A stretch of DNA of 64,000 nucleotides. Origin: an uncultured Kushneria sp. (GTDB lineage Bacteria > Pseudomonadota > Gammaproteobacteria > Pseudomonadales > Halomonadaceae). The notes beneath the pieces were generated by a model. That model was not told where the DNA came from, made no database searches, and saw only the letters and a list, made by a program, of their open reading frames with translations. Positions 10,293 to 18,496 of this stretch are shown here, one piece after another (position 1 is the stretch's first letter; each line of letters begins with the position of its first letter). The translations under genes were made by a program, and so were the position numbers. The stretch lies in contig NZ_CANMFC010000007.1 in assembly GCF_947497025.1 (NCBI RefSeq), positions 124,001 to 188,000 of the forward strand, in the 5' to 3' direction.

Positions 10293-11231
10293 TCAGCGCT
10301 TGAGGCGCGGGTCGAGCGCATCGCGCAGGCCGTCACCCATGATGTTGAAGGCCAGCACCGTGATCAGTACTGCAAGCCCGGGGAAGGTCACCACCCACCA
10401 GGCCTGCAGCACATACTGGCGCGCATCGGCCAGCATGCTGCCCCATTCCGGCGTCGGCGGCTGGGCACCCAGTCCCAGAAAGCCCAGCGCGGCGGCATCC
10501 AGCACGGCGTTGGAGAAGCTGAGCGTGGCCTGAACGATCAGGGGCGCCAGGCAGTTGGGCAGGATGGTAATGAACATCAGCCGGAACACACCGGCGCCGG
10601 CCAGCCTTGATGCCATGACGTATTCACGCTCACGCTCGGTGATCACCGAGCTGCGCGTCAGGCGCACGTAGTGGGGCAGATAGACCACTGCAATCGCCAG
10701 CATGGCGTTGAAAAGACCCGGCCCGAGTACGGCGACCACGACGACGGCCAGCAGCAGACTCGGGATCGACAGCATGATGTCCATCAATCGCATGATGACG
10801 GTATCGATCCATCCGCGCAGAAAGCCGGCCAGCAGGCCCAGCAGCACGCCGATACCCAGTGACAGTGACACCACGATGACGCCAATGGTCATCGATAGTC
10901 GCGCGCCGTGAATCAGGCGGCTCAGGATATCGCGGCCCAGATCGTCGGTGCCCAGTACAAAGCGCAGGGAGCCGCCGTCCTGCCAGAAGGGCGGCGTGAG
11001 CACGCTGTCACGAAACTGTGCGACCGGGGAGTAGGGCGCCACCACGTTGGCCAGGCAGGCGATCACGATGATCAGCGCGATAATGACCATGCCGATCAGG
11101 GCGGCGCGGTTGCGGCGAAAGCTGCGCCATGCGTCGCGCAGCGGTGACGGGCGCTGTGGCGTCCGTTCGATTGTGGCGCCGTCGTCGATCTCCGGCACGG
11201 CGGCCGGTGGCTGAGGGGTAACCTGTGTCAT
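10293..11231 (-). CDS. dppC: Dipeptide ABC importer permease, DppC type
   Basis: Inner-membrane permease subunit, 312 residues. A cytoplasmic N-terminus of about 35 residues precedes six transmembrane segments. The binding-protein-dependent permease (EAA) motif EYVMASRLAGAGVFRLMFITILPN lies near residues 200-225, the loop that contacts the ATPases. It ends 71 bp before dppD and starts 15 bp after dppB. Confidence 0.94.
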   Translation of the reverse strand: MTQVTPQPPAAVPEIDDGATIERTPQRPSPLRDAWRSFRRNRAALIGMVIIALIIVIACLANVVAPYSPVAQFRDSVLTPPFWQDGGSLRFVLGTDDLGRDILSRLIHGARLSMTIGVIVVSLSLGIGVLLGLLAGFLRGWIDTVIMRLMDIMLSIPSLLLAVVVVAVLGPGLFNAMLAIAVVYLPHYVRLTRSSVITEREREYVMASRLAGAGVFRLMFITILPNCLAPLIVQATLSFSNAVLDAAALGFLGLGAQPPTPEWGSMLADARQYVLQAWWVVTFPGLAVLITVLAFNIMGDGLRDALDPRLKR

Positions 11232-11246
11232 GTGCGGCCTCCGGGC

Positions 11247-12257
11247 TCAGCGACTGTTGCGAATGCGGGGATTGATCAGCCCATAGAGCAGATCAACGAT
11301 CAGATTGACCATCATCACGATCAGGGCAATCAGCAGAATGCCGCCCTGAAGCGAGGGGTAGTCGCGCCGTCCGACGGCATCGATCAGCCACTTGCCGATA
11401 CCGGGCCAGGAGAAGATGGTCTCGGTGAGAATGGCACCGGAAAAGAGCAGCCCGATCTGCAGCCCGATAACCGTGGTGACCGGAATCATGGCGTTGCGCA
11501 GGGCGTGAATGGCAATGATGCGCCAGGGAGAAAGCCCCTTGGCCCGCGCGGTGCGGATATAGTCCTCGCCCAGCACCTCGAGAATCGACGATCGGGTCAT
11601 GCGCGCAATCACGGCCAGCGGAATGGTCGCCAGCACGATCGTGGGCAGAATCAGATGGCGCAGGGCATCAGCGAAGGCCCCGGGCTCTCCGGAAAGCAGG
11701 GTATCAATCAGCATGAAACCAGTAGGGGTGTCGATCCAGTAACTCGAGGAAAGCCGCCCCGAGACCGGCGTCCAGCCCAGAATTCCCGAAAAGAAAATGA
11801 TCAGGAGCAGGCCCCACCAGAAAATCGGCATCGAATAGCCGGTCAGCGAGGTGCCCATGACGGTGTGATCGATGATCGAGCCGCGCTTGATGCCGGCAAT
11901 GACGCCCAGTGGGATGCCCAGACACACGGCCAGTAGCATGGCGCAAAAGCCAAGCTCGAGCGTTGCCGGGAAAAGTGACATGAATTCATCGAGTACCGGG
12001 TTGCTGCTGATCAGCGAATGACCCAGATCACCATGGGCCAGATTGCCCAGAAAGCTCAGGTACTGCTCCCACATCGGGCGGTCCAGTCCCAGCTCGGCCA
12101 TCACCTCGGCGTGTCGTTCGGCAGAGATGCCGCGCTCGCCGGCCATGATGGCGACGGGGTCACCGGGGATCAGGTGCACCAGCGTAAAGGTCACCAGCGT
12201 GATGCCCAGAAGCGTTGGGATCAGCATTAAAAGTTTGCGAAAGACAAAGCTCAACAT
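11247..12257 (-). CDS. dppB: Dipeptide ABC importer permease, DppB type
   Basis: Inner-membrane permease, 336 residues from the preferred start MLSFVFRKLLMLIPTLLG, which places the first transmembrane segment at the N-terminus as in DppB. The family features LVHLIPGDPV (about residues 28-37) and the EAA loop (DYIRTARAKGLSPWRIIAIHALRNAMIP) are clear. It is the first membrane gene of the dppBCDF run. Confidence 0.94.
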   Translation of the reverse strand: MLSFVFRKLLMLIPTLLGITLVTFTLVHLIPGDPVAIMAGERGISAERHAEVMAELGLDRPMWEQYLSFLGNLAHGDLGHSLISSNPVLDEFMSLFPATLELGFCAMLLAVCLGIPLGVIAGIKRGSIIDHTVMGTSLTGYSMPIFWWGLLLIIFFSGILGWTPVSGRLSSSYWIDTPTGFMLIDTLLSGEPGAFADALRHLILPTIVLATIPLAVIARMTRSSILEVLGEDYIRTARAKGLSPWRIIAIHALRNAMIPVTTVIGLQIGLLFSGAILTETIFSWPGIGKWLIDAVGRRDYPSLQGGILLIALIVMMVNLIVDLLYGLINPRIRNSR

Positions 12258-12653
12258 AGGGGTTTCCGCCACCGCGAACGTGTAATCCGTACCTGCCAAC
12301 AGCACGCCGACATGACCTGTAGGTCAGAGCGCGTGATGATCAGCAGGGATGGGCAGGCAATGAACACGGGCTGTGCGATTTTTGCGCCGGGTTCATGCTT
12401 GAAAGTCGAGATCCGGTCTAGCCGGGATCCGACCGGCACGGACCGGCCACGGAGGTGGCGCGAAGGGTCAGACGAGCCTTGTAGAGACGGCGGGTCGAGA
12501 GGGTATTGGTCATGGTCATGTATCCATACTTGTTATTGTTGCTGCTGTAGCGAACCTGTCTCGTAAGCAGGGCTTCAGTAAGGGATAGACCCTAGGGGAT
12601 TGTGTTGACCCTGTCCATGCTCACAAGAGCGCATGGACAGGGATCGGTGCCTG
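12258..12653 (-). other. Intergenic region between ldcA and dppB
   Basis: About 400 bases without a confident gene. On the minus strand an open frame of 33 codons (12519 to 12418, MTMTNTLSTRRLYKARLT..., basic) could be a leader peptide, but no ribosome site precedes it. The region may carry a promoter or processing site that separates dppB-F expression from dppA-ldcA. No clear terminator was seen. Confidence 0.35.
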
Positions 12654-13580
12654 TCAGCCGGGCGCCCAGTCCAGCCCCGAGGCCGCAAGCCGCGCCATCC
12701 GCCCGACCGGCCAGGCCTGGTTATGCGCACCGTGGCCGAAGGGCAACTGGTGATAAAGCGCAACATCATGAGGTGACAGCCACGCCTGTACCATCGCCTC
12801 GACACTGCTGTCACCGGTATCACAGTCGATGAAGCTGCCCAGACAGACCGCGCTCAAACGACTCGGCGCCAGGCTCGCCAGCAGCTGGAAGAAGCTGCGC
12901 TCCAGACGATAGAGCCGCTCGCCCACATCCTCCAGCATCAAAATGGCGCCGTTCGGAACGTGCAGTGCGCCAGAGGTACCGGCGACACTGGCAAGTGTGG
13001 TGAGGTTGCCGCCGATGAGCGGGCCCTCGACAGGCGCTTGGGGGCCGGCCACATACGTTGTTTCCATGTGGCCGCCGCCGTTCTGAAGCACCGACGCGAT
13101 GCTGGCCATGGAAGCGCCTCGCGCCTCGCGTATCGCCCCATCGGCCTGCTCAAGCAGGGCCAGCTCGGTGGCCACTGGCGCATGAAGCGCCCGTCGGCCT
13201 CGTGCATGAAAGGCGCTCAGCAGTACGCTGATATCGGAATAGCCCAAAAGCGGCACATCGGGCAGGTTTTGCCAGTCGATGTGATCGACCAGCTGAGCGC
13301 AGCCGTAGCCGCCGCGCAAACACCATACGGCTGTCACGTCTGCCAGATTGAAGGCGGCGTGAAAATCCTCAAGGCGCTGCTCGACGGTGCCGGCCAGATA
13401 GCGATGCCGTGCCCGGGCGTTGTTCATGAGTTGCGGGCGGTAGCCCATCCGTGTCAGCAGGGCGCAGGTGGCCTTGATGCGCTCGGGCAATACGGCGCCG
13501 GCCGGGGCAATGAGGGCCACGGTGCGTGAGCCATCGCCCAGCGGGCGCAGCGCGGAGGGTTCAGTGATGGGTGGCGTCAT
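12654..13580 (-). CDS. ldcA: LD-carboxypeptidase (peptidase S66)
   Basis: Cytosolic serine peptidase of the LdcA family that removes the terminal D-Ala from murein tetrapeptides during cell-wall recycling. The chosen start MTPPITEPSALRPLG gives 308 residues; an ATG 21 bases upstream lies against the dppA terminator and is less likely. The nucleophile region PLLGYSDISVLL (about residue 110) and AVWCLRGGYGCAQLVDHIDW match S66 enzymes. The gene sits between dppA and dppBCDF, suggesting a link between imported and recycled peptides. Confidence 0.92.
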   Translation of the reverse strand: MTPPITEPSALRPLGDGSRTVALIAPAGAVLPERIKATCALLTRMGYRPQLMNNARARHRYLAGTVEQRLEDFHAAFNLADVTAVWCLRGGYGCAQLVDHIDWQNLPDVPLLGYSDISVLLSAFHARGRRALHAPVATELALLEQADGAIREARGASMASIASVLQNGGGHMETTYVAGPQAPVEGPLIGGNLTTLASVAGTSGALHVPNGAILMLEDVGERLYRLERSFFQLLASLAPSRLSAVCLGSFIDCDTGDSSVEAMVQAWLSPHDVALYHQLPFGHGAHNQAWPVGRMARLAASGLDWAPG

Positions 13581-13601
13581 GGGCGGCTGTCCGAAAAACA
13601 T

Positions 13602-13631
13602 GAAAAACCCCGCTCGTCAGAGCGGGGCTCC
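13602..13631 (-). terminator. Terminator after dppA
   Basis: Minus-strand stem GCCCCGCTC / GAGCGGGGT with loop TGAC followed by TTTTTC. It lies between dppA and ldcA. It probably makes dppA mRNA more abundant than that of the downstream genes, as is usual for binding-protein genes. Confidence 0.85.
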
Positions 13632-13648
13632 ATCCTACGTCAGGAGTG

Positions 13649-15250
13649 CTACTCCTTGATATCTACCCCATAGAAGATGTGGGAGCCGGTCGGCTGTACC
13701 TGATAGCCGGTGACGCTGCTGCGGACCGGGTCGTAGACGATCGAGTGGGCGATCGGCAGCCACGGCATCTGGTCGCGGAAAATCTCCTGCGCCTGCACGT
13801 AGAGTTTTGTGCGTTCATCCTGGTCGGTGGCAGTGGCTGCCTGTCGGATGATGTCGTCGTACTCCGGATTGCACCACTTGGCGTAGTTGGAGCCATCGCG
13901 TGCGGCGTTGCACGACAGCAGCGTATTGAGGAAGTTGTCCGGGTCGCCGTTGTCCCCGGTCCAGCCAAAGAGACCGGTCATGGCCTCGCCTTCGGAGGCG
14001 CGGCGCAGATATTCGCCCCACTCGTAGGAGACAATTTCGGCATCGACGCCCACCTTGCGCCAGTCGGACTGAATGATTTCCGCCATGCGACGCGCGTTGG
14101 GGTTATAGGGGCGCTGCACCGGCATGGCCCATAGCTGGGTCTTCAGGTTTTCGACGCCGGCCTCGGCAAGCAGCTTTTTGGCCTGCTCGGGATCGTACGG
14201 GATCTCCTCGACATCCTCGTCATAGCCCCACAGCGTCGGCGGAATTGGGTTTTTGGCTTTCTCGCCCGCGCCCTGATACACCGATTTGATGATCGCATCG
14301 CGATCCACGGCCATCGAGAGTGCGCGGCGTACCTTCGGATTATCAAAGGGCGCCTTCTCGGTCTGGAAGGAGAGATAGCCCACGTTCAGCCCTTCGGCCG
14401 ATTCCAGGTTGATGTTGGGGTCATTGCGCATCGCCTCCAGGTCGGCCGGGTTGGGGAATACCATGACCTGACATTCGTTGGCCTGAAGCTTCTGGAAGCG
14501 CACCGAGGCGTCGGGCGTGATCGAAAACACCAGCCGGTCCAGCGGTGATTTGCCATCCCAGTAGTCGGGGTGGGCCTGATAGCGGATATAGGCATCGCGC
14601 TGAAAGCCGGCAAACTGAAACGGACCGGTGCCCAGCGGTTGCTGGTTCATGCGCTCGGGGTGGCCTTCCTTCATCAGCTTGTCGGCGTATTCCCCTGACA
14701 GGATCGAGGCAAAGTCCATTGCCAGATCAGACAGGAAGGGCGCTGAGGCGCGGCTGAGATGAAAGCGTACAGTGTGGTCATCGACCTTCTCGACGCGCTC
14801 GATCAGATCCGGCATGCCCATGCCTTCGAAGTACTCATAGCCGCTGCCGACCCCGTGCCAGGGGTGATCGTCTTCCAGCTGGCGGTTAAACGAGTAGAGC
14901 ACGTCATCGGCGTTGAATTCGCGTGACGGCGTGAAGTAGTCCGTGGTCTGGAACTTCACGCCTTCGCGCAGGTGAAAGGTATAGGTCTTGCCGTCATCGG
15001 AGACCTCCCACGACTCGGCCAGCGCCGGTTTGATTTCGGTTGTGCCCGACTTGAATTCCACCAGTCGATTATAAATGGTGCGCGAGGACGCATCGAAGGT
15101 GGTCCCGGCCGTGTAGTGTTGCGGGTTGAAGCCTTCGGGACTCGCTTCCGAGCAGTAGACGAGGGTCTTGGCATGGGCAGTACCGGTAGCCGCCATCAGC
15201 AGGCCACCTGCCAGCATCAGCCGGCGTGAGGTTTTCTGGGTCATGAGCAT
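13649..15250 (-). CDS. dppA: Dipeptide ABC importer substrate-binding protein
   Basis: Periplasmic solute-binding protein (SBP family 5) that delivers peptides to DppBCDF. The start is taken at MLMTQKTSRRLMLAGG (533 residues); the ATG two codons later is equally possible, and neither has a strong ribosome site. A signal peptide ends near AHA, and the mature part starts KTLVYCSEASPEGFNPQ as in DppA. The motif LAESWEVSDDGKTYTFHLREGVKF is characteristic. It is separated from the transport genes by a terminator and ldcA. Confidence 0.94.
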   Translation of the reverse strand: MLMTQKTSRRLMLAGGLLMAATGTAHAKTLVYCSEASPEGFNPQHYTAGTTFDASSRTIYNRLVEFKSGTTEIKPALAESWEVSDDGKTYTFHLREGVKFQTTDYFTPSREFNADDVLYSFNRQLEDDHPWHGVGSGYEYFEGMGMPDLIERVEKVDDHTVRFHLSRASAPFLSDLAMDFASILSGEYADKLMKEGHPERMNQQPLGTGPFQFAGFQRDAYIRYQAHPDYWDGKSPLDRLVFSITPDASVRFQKLQANECQVMVFPNPADLEAMRNDPNINLESAEGLNVGYLSFQTEKAPFDNPKVRRALSMAVDRDAIIKSVYQGAGEKAKNPIPPTLWGYDEDVEEIPYDPEQAKKLLAEAGVENLKTQLWAMPVQRPYNPNARRMAEIIQSDWRKVGVDAEIVSYEWGEYLRRASEGEAMTGLFGWTGDNGDPDNFLNTLLSCNAARDGSNYAKWCNPEYDDIIRQAATATDQDERTKLYVQAQEIFRDQMPWLPIAHSIVYDPVRSSVTGYQVQPTGSHIFYGVDIKE

Positions 15251-15624
15251 GTCTTTTGTATATTGTTGGTGTGACCGGCCGGGTAGGCCGGCTGTCGCCA
15301 CGCGACCGACGATAAGTCGGGTCCGTGGGGTAACGTCATGACACAACGTCACGCAGTGAAACTATGCTGGGGCCGGGCAGGCTGTCAATGACCGCTATCA
15401 CGCTCAGGTCCTGGACCTGTGTCTAATAGCGCTGGTGCGTCAGGTGGCAGTGGGAGGAAGGTTTCGGGATGGGGCGGTCGTCTGGGTAAAAGAATCGCTG
15501 GAATATGAAAAGACGAATCATTTGAAACCAGAACGCCCTTGCGAGCGCATCAACATACTGTGCCGGGGAACCGGAACACATCTATTGCCACAGAGCATCA
15601 TATGCTGGCAGAGAGAGATACACG
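15251..15624. other. Intergenic region upstream of dppA
   Basis: About 370 bases between divergent genes. It must hold the dppA promoter and the promoter of the 336-residue protein. I see no repeat, RNA gene or convincing ORF here. Confidence 0.5.
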
Positions 15625-16635
15625 ATGATCACGCGAACCGGCCCTTTCCGAACGCCATTTGATACCACGCCCAAGCCTGTCGAGAGTGGAGAATCGGCTA
15701 ATGACCTGCGCACTGTAGATCCGCGCTTTGGATCAAACCGAACGGTCTCAACGCAATGGCTTGAACATCAGAAACAGTCGCTTGCCCCGGAGGCTGCAGC
15801 GCTGATTGACCACGCCATGGCTGCGCTGGAGGGACGCGTTCCAGTGAAACTCCCCGTTAAAGAAGATGAAAAAGGCGGGCAATTCGGCCTTGAACGGTCT
15901 TTTCAGGGATATGAGCGGGTGGTGTTCGGCGTTAACGAAAGGGGTGAAATAGATCGCCTCGAGATTTCAAATTTGAACGTGCCGTCCGCCATCCGCCCGG
16001 GCCTGTCCATTCTTCCGGACACAGGCAGCAAGCGGACTCATGATGCCCAAAAGTTCGATGCGCCCGCAGATGAACCTGCTCGAGTTCGCATGAAGTTGGC
16101 GGGTCGTGAAAACGGACAATTCCCGGGAGGCGTTGGCTCGATTAATTTAAAAGTGGCTGATAAAACTCGCAGTAGATACGGCGACGCTGGGGTCCCTCCT
16201 AAACAACCACCACAGTTAGCCAAACATGGCGAAGATGGCGTATGGCGAGTTACATCTTCCGATGGCTCATCATCGCTTGATAGGCTCGATGGGCATTTTA
16301 TCTTTGTAACGCTGCTCAGTGGCGAGATTCGTCTGGGTAACGTTGTCAACGGACAAAATGCTCATGCGTCGCTCGCCGGCCATGCAAGAGACGTACGTTA
16401 TGCAGGAACGGTAACGTTCTCGGATGGGCAGGTGCGGGCTTATTCCAATGAATCCGGGACTTGCGTGCCTGCTTCGGTGTTGCGCCATCAGGCCGGGTTC
16501 AACCAGGGTGCTGGCTTTAACGCGGTCGATCACCCTTTTGTGCCCCTTGCTCCCGGAACAGAAGCCGAAGTAAGGCAAGCGTTCGAGCAGATGATTCGTA
16601 GCCGCATGGAGCGAACGTCGAAGCCGGGCGAATAA
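15625..16635 (+). CDS. Unrecognised protein with effector-like C-terminal motif
   Basis: No family is recognised over most of its 336 residues. There is no signal peptide and no transmembrane segment; the protein is polar, with a Pro/Ser-rich, probably disordered N-terminal 45 residues and a Lys/Arg-rich C-terminus. Residues about 240-300 (HASLAGHARDVRYAG, then SDGQVRAYSNESGTCVP) resemble a pattern I associate with secreted effectors and polymorphic toxins, of the form H-S-S-L-x-x-G...A-G-x-[IV]...dG...SN-x-SG-[HT]-x-x-P. That is a memory of motif shape, not a search result. By eye the base composition is less GC-rich than the dpp genes. No secretion or immunity gene lies beside it. Transfer is likely. 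Confidence 0.6.
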   Translation: MITRTGPFRTPFDTTPKPVESGESANDLRTVDPRFGSNRTVSTQWLEHQKQSLAPEAAALIDHAMAALEGRVPVKLPVKEDEKGGQFGLERSFQGYERVVFGVNERGEIDRLEISNLNVPSAIRPGLSILPDTGSKRTHDAQKFDAPADEPARVRMKLAGRENGQFPGGVGSINLKVADKTRSRYGDAGVPPKQPPQLAKHGEDGVWRVTSSDGSSSLDRLDGHFIFVTLLSGEIRLGNVVNGQNAHASLAGHARDVRYAGTVTFSDGQVRAYSNESGTCVPASVLRHQAGFNQGAGFNAVDHPFVPLAPGTEAEVRQAFEQMIRSRMERTSKPGE

Positions 16636-16729
16636 GTGGCTGCTTCACCCGAGTCAGGTCGGTATGTATAAAACACGCCCTCACTAATTAGCGAAAGCAT
16701 CGTTGTAATATGATCGAATAAAATCAGGC

Positions 16730-16822
16730 ATGGCAATGAAGTTTCAACATGCATCAGGTGCAAACAAGAAGGTTTGGCGCCAAGTGAGTGCGCTGATAAA
16801 CATCAGGATGTTGAAGCAATAA
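16730..16822 (+). other. Short open frame at a recombination junction
   Basis: A 30-codon frame (MAMKFQHASGANKKVWRQVS...) ends at the exact base where homology of the minus-strand metallo-beta-lactamase fragment stops. It may be the 3' end of a gene lost by rearrangement. No ribosome site and no family recognised. Confidence 0.2.
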
Positions 16823-17046
16823 AGAATCCACTCGAGACTGAAGCCCTGCTCCGTAACGTACCCAAGCAGCTCATCGGCATGATGAGTCGCAATGGCCCCA
16901 GACTTCTCATCGAAATCGAGCACCGGATCGATGATGGCGCAGCGCTTCGTGGACGGATCGCTCACCACGTACTGTACGCTGAAGGTCCTGGGGTCGAAGA
17001 ATCCGGCAACGTGCGGCAGGCCTGGAGAATGGCGTAGAGTCTGCAT
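16821..17046 (-). pseudogene. Truncated metallo-beta-lactamase-fold hydrolase (persulfide dioxygenase-like)
   Basis: The first 75 codons, from MQTLRHSPGLPHVAGFFDP to EQGFSLEWIL, match the N-terminus of ETHE1/BLH-type MBL-fold proteins involved in sulfide or persulfide metabolism. Those continue with a ...THxHADH metal site. Here homology stops at about 16822 before any metal ligand, and the frame runs into unrelated sequence to 16744. The fragment cannot be an active hydrolase. It marks the left edge of the metal/redox island. Confidence 0.75.
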
Positions 17047-17103
17047 ATGCATCCTTTTTTGCACCTTGGCTCTCACTACGATAGTAGAAAAGAACTTGGC
17101 TAT

Positions 17104-17205
17104 TCATTCCTTTGTCCTCGTGGCAAATCGATCATAAAACCATCCGGCCGCGGCAAGACACACGGTAAGAATGCCAATCGTGAGAATGGTAGTGCGTCTG
17201 ATCAC
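17104..17205 (-). CDS. Possible 33-residue single-span membrane protein
   Basis: GTG start preceded by GGAGG eight bases upstream. The product has a basic start (VIRRTT), one hydrophobic stretch (ILTIGILTVCLAAAGWF) and a charged tail. It lies between the tlpA-like gene and the truncated MBL gene on the same strand, so it could belong to that former operon. No family recognised. The remaining bases to 17277 show nothing else. Confidence 0.4.
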   Translation of the reverse strand: MIRRTTILTIGILTVCLAAAGWFYDRFATRTKE

Positions 17206-17277
17206 ATGCTAGACCTCCGGCGAGCAAGGAAGAAAAGCGTGGAATCGCTCGCGAGCATTGCCCTCATACGGAAGCCC

Positions 17278-17910
17278 TCAATCACGTTCTTCTCCTGCAT
17301 CTTGCTCATGTCTCTTGGTAACCGCGATGGTATCGCGGAGGAACTCGACCATCTCCGGGCTGTGCCAGTCCTTGGCGCCGGTCAGGCGTGCCAGCTCATA
17401 TCCGCTGCGATCGAGCAGCAGCGTCATAGGCACACCGAGTGCGCCGAGCTTCATGCCCGCCTGGGCGCTCTTATCGTTGTAAATACTCAGGTGCTCAATT
17501 CCGATTTCCTCGTAGAAGGACCGGACAGGGTCGGGTCCGCCCTGGTCGATCGAGAGCGCGAGCACCTTGAAGTCCGCCCCGCCGAGCTCAGCCTGGAGCG
17601 CGTCGAGCGTTGGCATCTCCTCGCGACAGGGCGGGCACCACGTCGCCCAAAGATTGAGCAGTACGATCTTGCCCTTGAAGGCGTCGAGGCTGATCGGTTC
17701 GCCTGAACCATCGGTAAAGCTGATCTCGGCGGGGCGTACAGGCTCGGGCTTAACCGCGAATCCGAGCTGCTCTGCGGCCGCTTTATCCATGACACTCGCC
17801 GAGCTGGTCGGCGAGCTTTCGTCTCCTGTGCAGCTCGCTAGCGCTACGCTGATGCCTAGCAGGGCAGCCAGCAGGCATAGACGACGCCTCATTGGTGTTG
17901 GGTTCATCAT
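17278..17910 (-). CDS. TlpA-family thioredoxin-like lipoprotein
   Basis: Predicted membrane-anchored periplasmic thiol-disulfide protein. From the ATG at 17910 it has 210 residues. A signal sequence (RRRLCLLAALLGISVAL) leads to a lipobox ending ASC, then a Ser-rich linker. A TlpA/ResA thioredoxin domain follows from about residue 60 with active site WATWCPPCREEMPTL and cis-Pro region GVPMTLLLD. TlpA-type reductases supply electrons for copper-centre or cytochrome c assembly. Decayed SCO1 and PCu(A)C copper chaperones lie directly upstream and ccdA lies nearby, consistent with that role. Confidence 0.85.
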   Translation of the reverse strand: MMNPTPMRRRLCLLAALLGISVALASCTGDESSPTSSASVMDKAAAEQLGFAVKPEPVRPAEISFTDGSGEPISLDAFKGKIVLLNLWATWCPPCREEMPTLDALQAELGGADFKVLALSIDQGGPDPVRSFYEEIGIEHLSIYNDKSAQAGMKLGALGVPMTLLLDRSGYELARLTGAKDWHSPEMVEFLRDTIAVTKRHEQDAGEERD

Positions 17911-17989
17911 GGTGTCCAACGTGCTGTAGTAATTGTTGAAACTGAACCGGATCGCGTAGTGCTTTCCACGTATCCTGCGTGTTTGAGCT

Positions 17990-18112
17990 CTAGCCAGTTT
18001 CGGAGAGCTGACGCAGGTCCGCGGCCACCGCTTTTATCGGATCGCTATCGCGAATCAGGAGCCGCACCTCACCCCTTGCGGTTGAACGCGAACACGGCAC
18101 TTGCATGCGAGA
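17990..18112 (-). pseudogene. Decayed SCO1/SenC copper-chaperone 3' remnant
   Basis: On the minus strand HASAVFAFNRKG (18071-18106) is followed, after a one-base frame change, by GEVRLLIRDSDPIKAVAADL ending at a stop at 17990. This is the C-terminal signature of SCO/SenC proteins (H-x-S-x-x-F-x-x-x-x-x-G-x-V-R). The thiol metal site is absent. Only the 3' end survives and it is frameshifted. Confidence 0.6.
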
Positions 18113-18120
18113 CATCATAA

Positions 18121-18252
18121 TTACTCGCTCGAAAGCGACTCTCTCCGCCCCACCAAGACAACAGGTTCGCTGCTGGTATTCGTCAGGCTGGAGTACCCGG
18201 CCGCCGGCAGCTCGCCGAGCAGCAGTCGCACCCGGGCGCTCTTCACCTCATG
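18121..18252 (-). pseudogene. Decayed PCu(A)C copper-chaperone remnant
   Basis: A 43-codon stretch on the minus strand (HEVKSARVRLLLGELPAAGY, then SSLTNTSSEPVVLVG, ending at a stop at 18121) matches the start of the mature PCu(A)C domain (A-x-V-R-x-x-x-x-x-x-P-A-A-G-Y...N). The His/Met copper ligands that should follow are missing. With the SCO1 remnant this marks a lost copper-delivery operon. Confidence 0.6.
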
Positions 18253-18456
18253 ACGGCACTACTCCGCGTAATATGGTAGAAGTGTCCCGTCATTTTGGTA
18301 TGAGCGCAGGCTAGGCTCCCGCCTCCCGACAGGCGACCAGTAAGTTTTCACACCTGAAAATACTCAATCCTGTCGTCGTGCAAGCGGCTAGCCTTAACTA
18401 GTCAGGAACTTAGCCATCCATGCGCTTCCTCAAAACCTTACCTCAGCGAGACAACG

Positions 18457-18481
18457 GGCAGCCCGGCTTACCCGGGCTGCC
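18457..18481 (-). terminator. Hairpin after peroxiredoxin gene
   Basis: Perfect 10-base arms GGCAGCCCGG / CCGGGCTGCC around a 5-base loop, 16 bases past the peroxiredoxin stop. There is no strong T-run, so termination efficiency is uncertain. Bases 18253-18456 show no gene. Confidence 0.6.
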
Positions 18482-18496
18482 AAAGGATTCCGCTAG

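Noticed and set aside
18105..18314. A 69-codon plus-strand frame in the copper-chaperone remnant region
   Set aside because: The recognisable protein similarity is on the opposite strand; this frame is its shadow.
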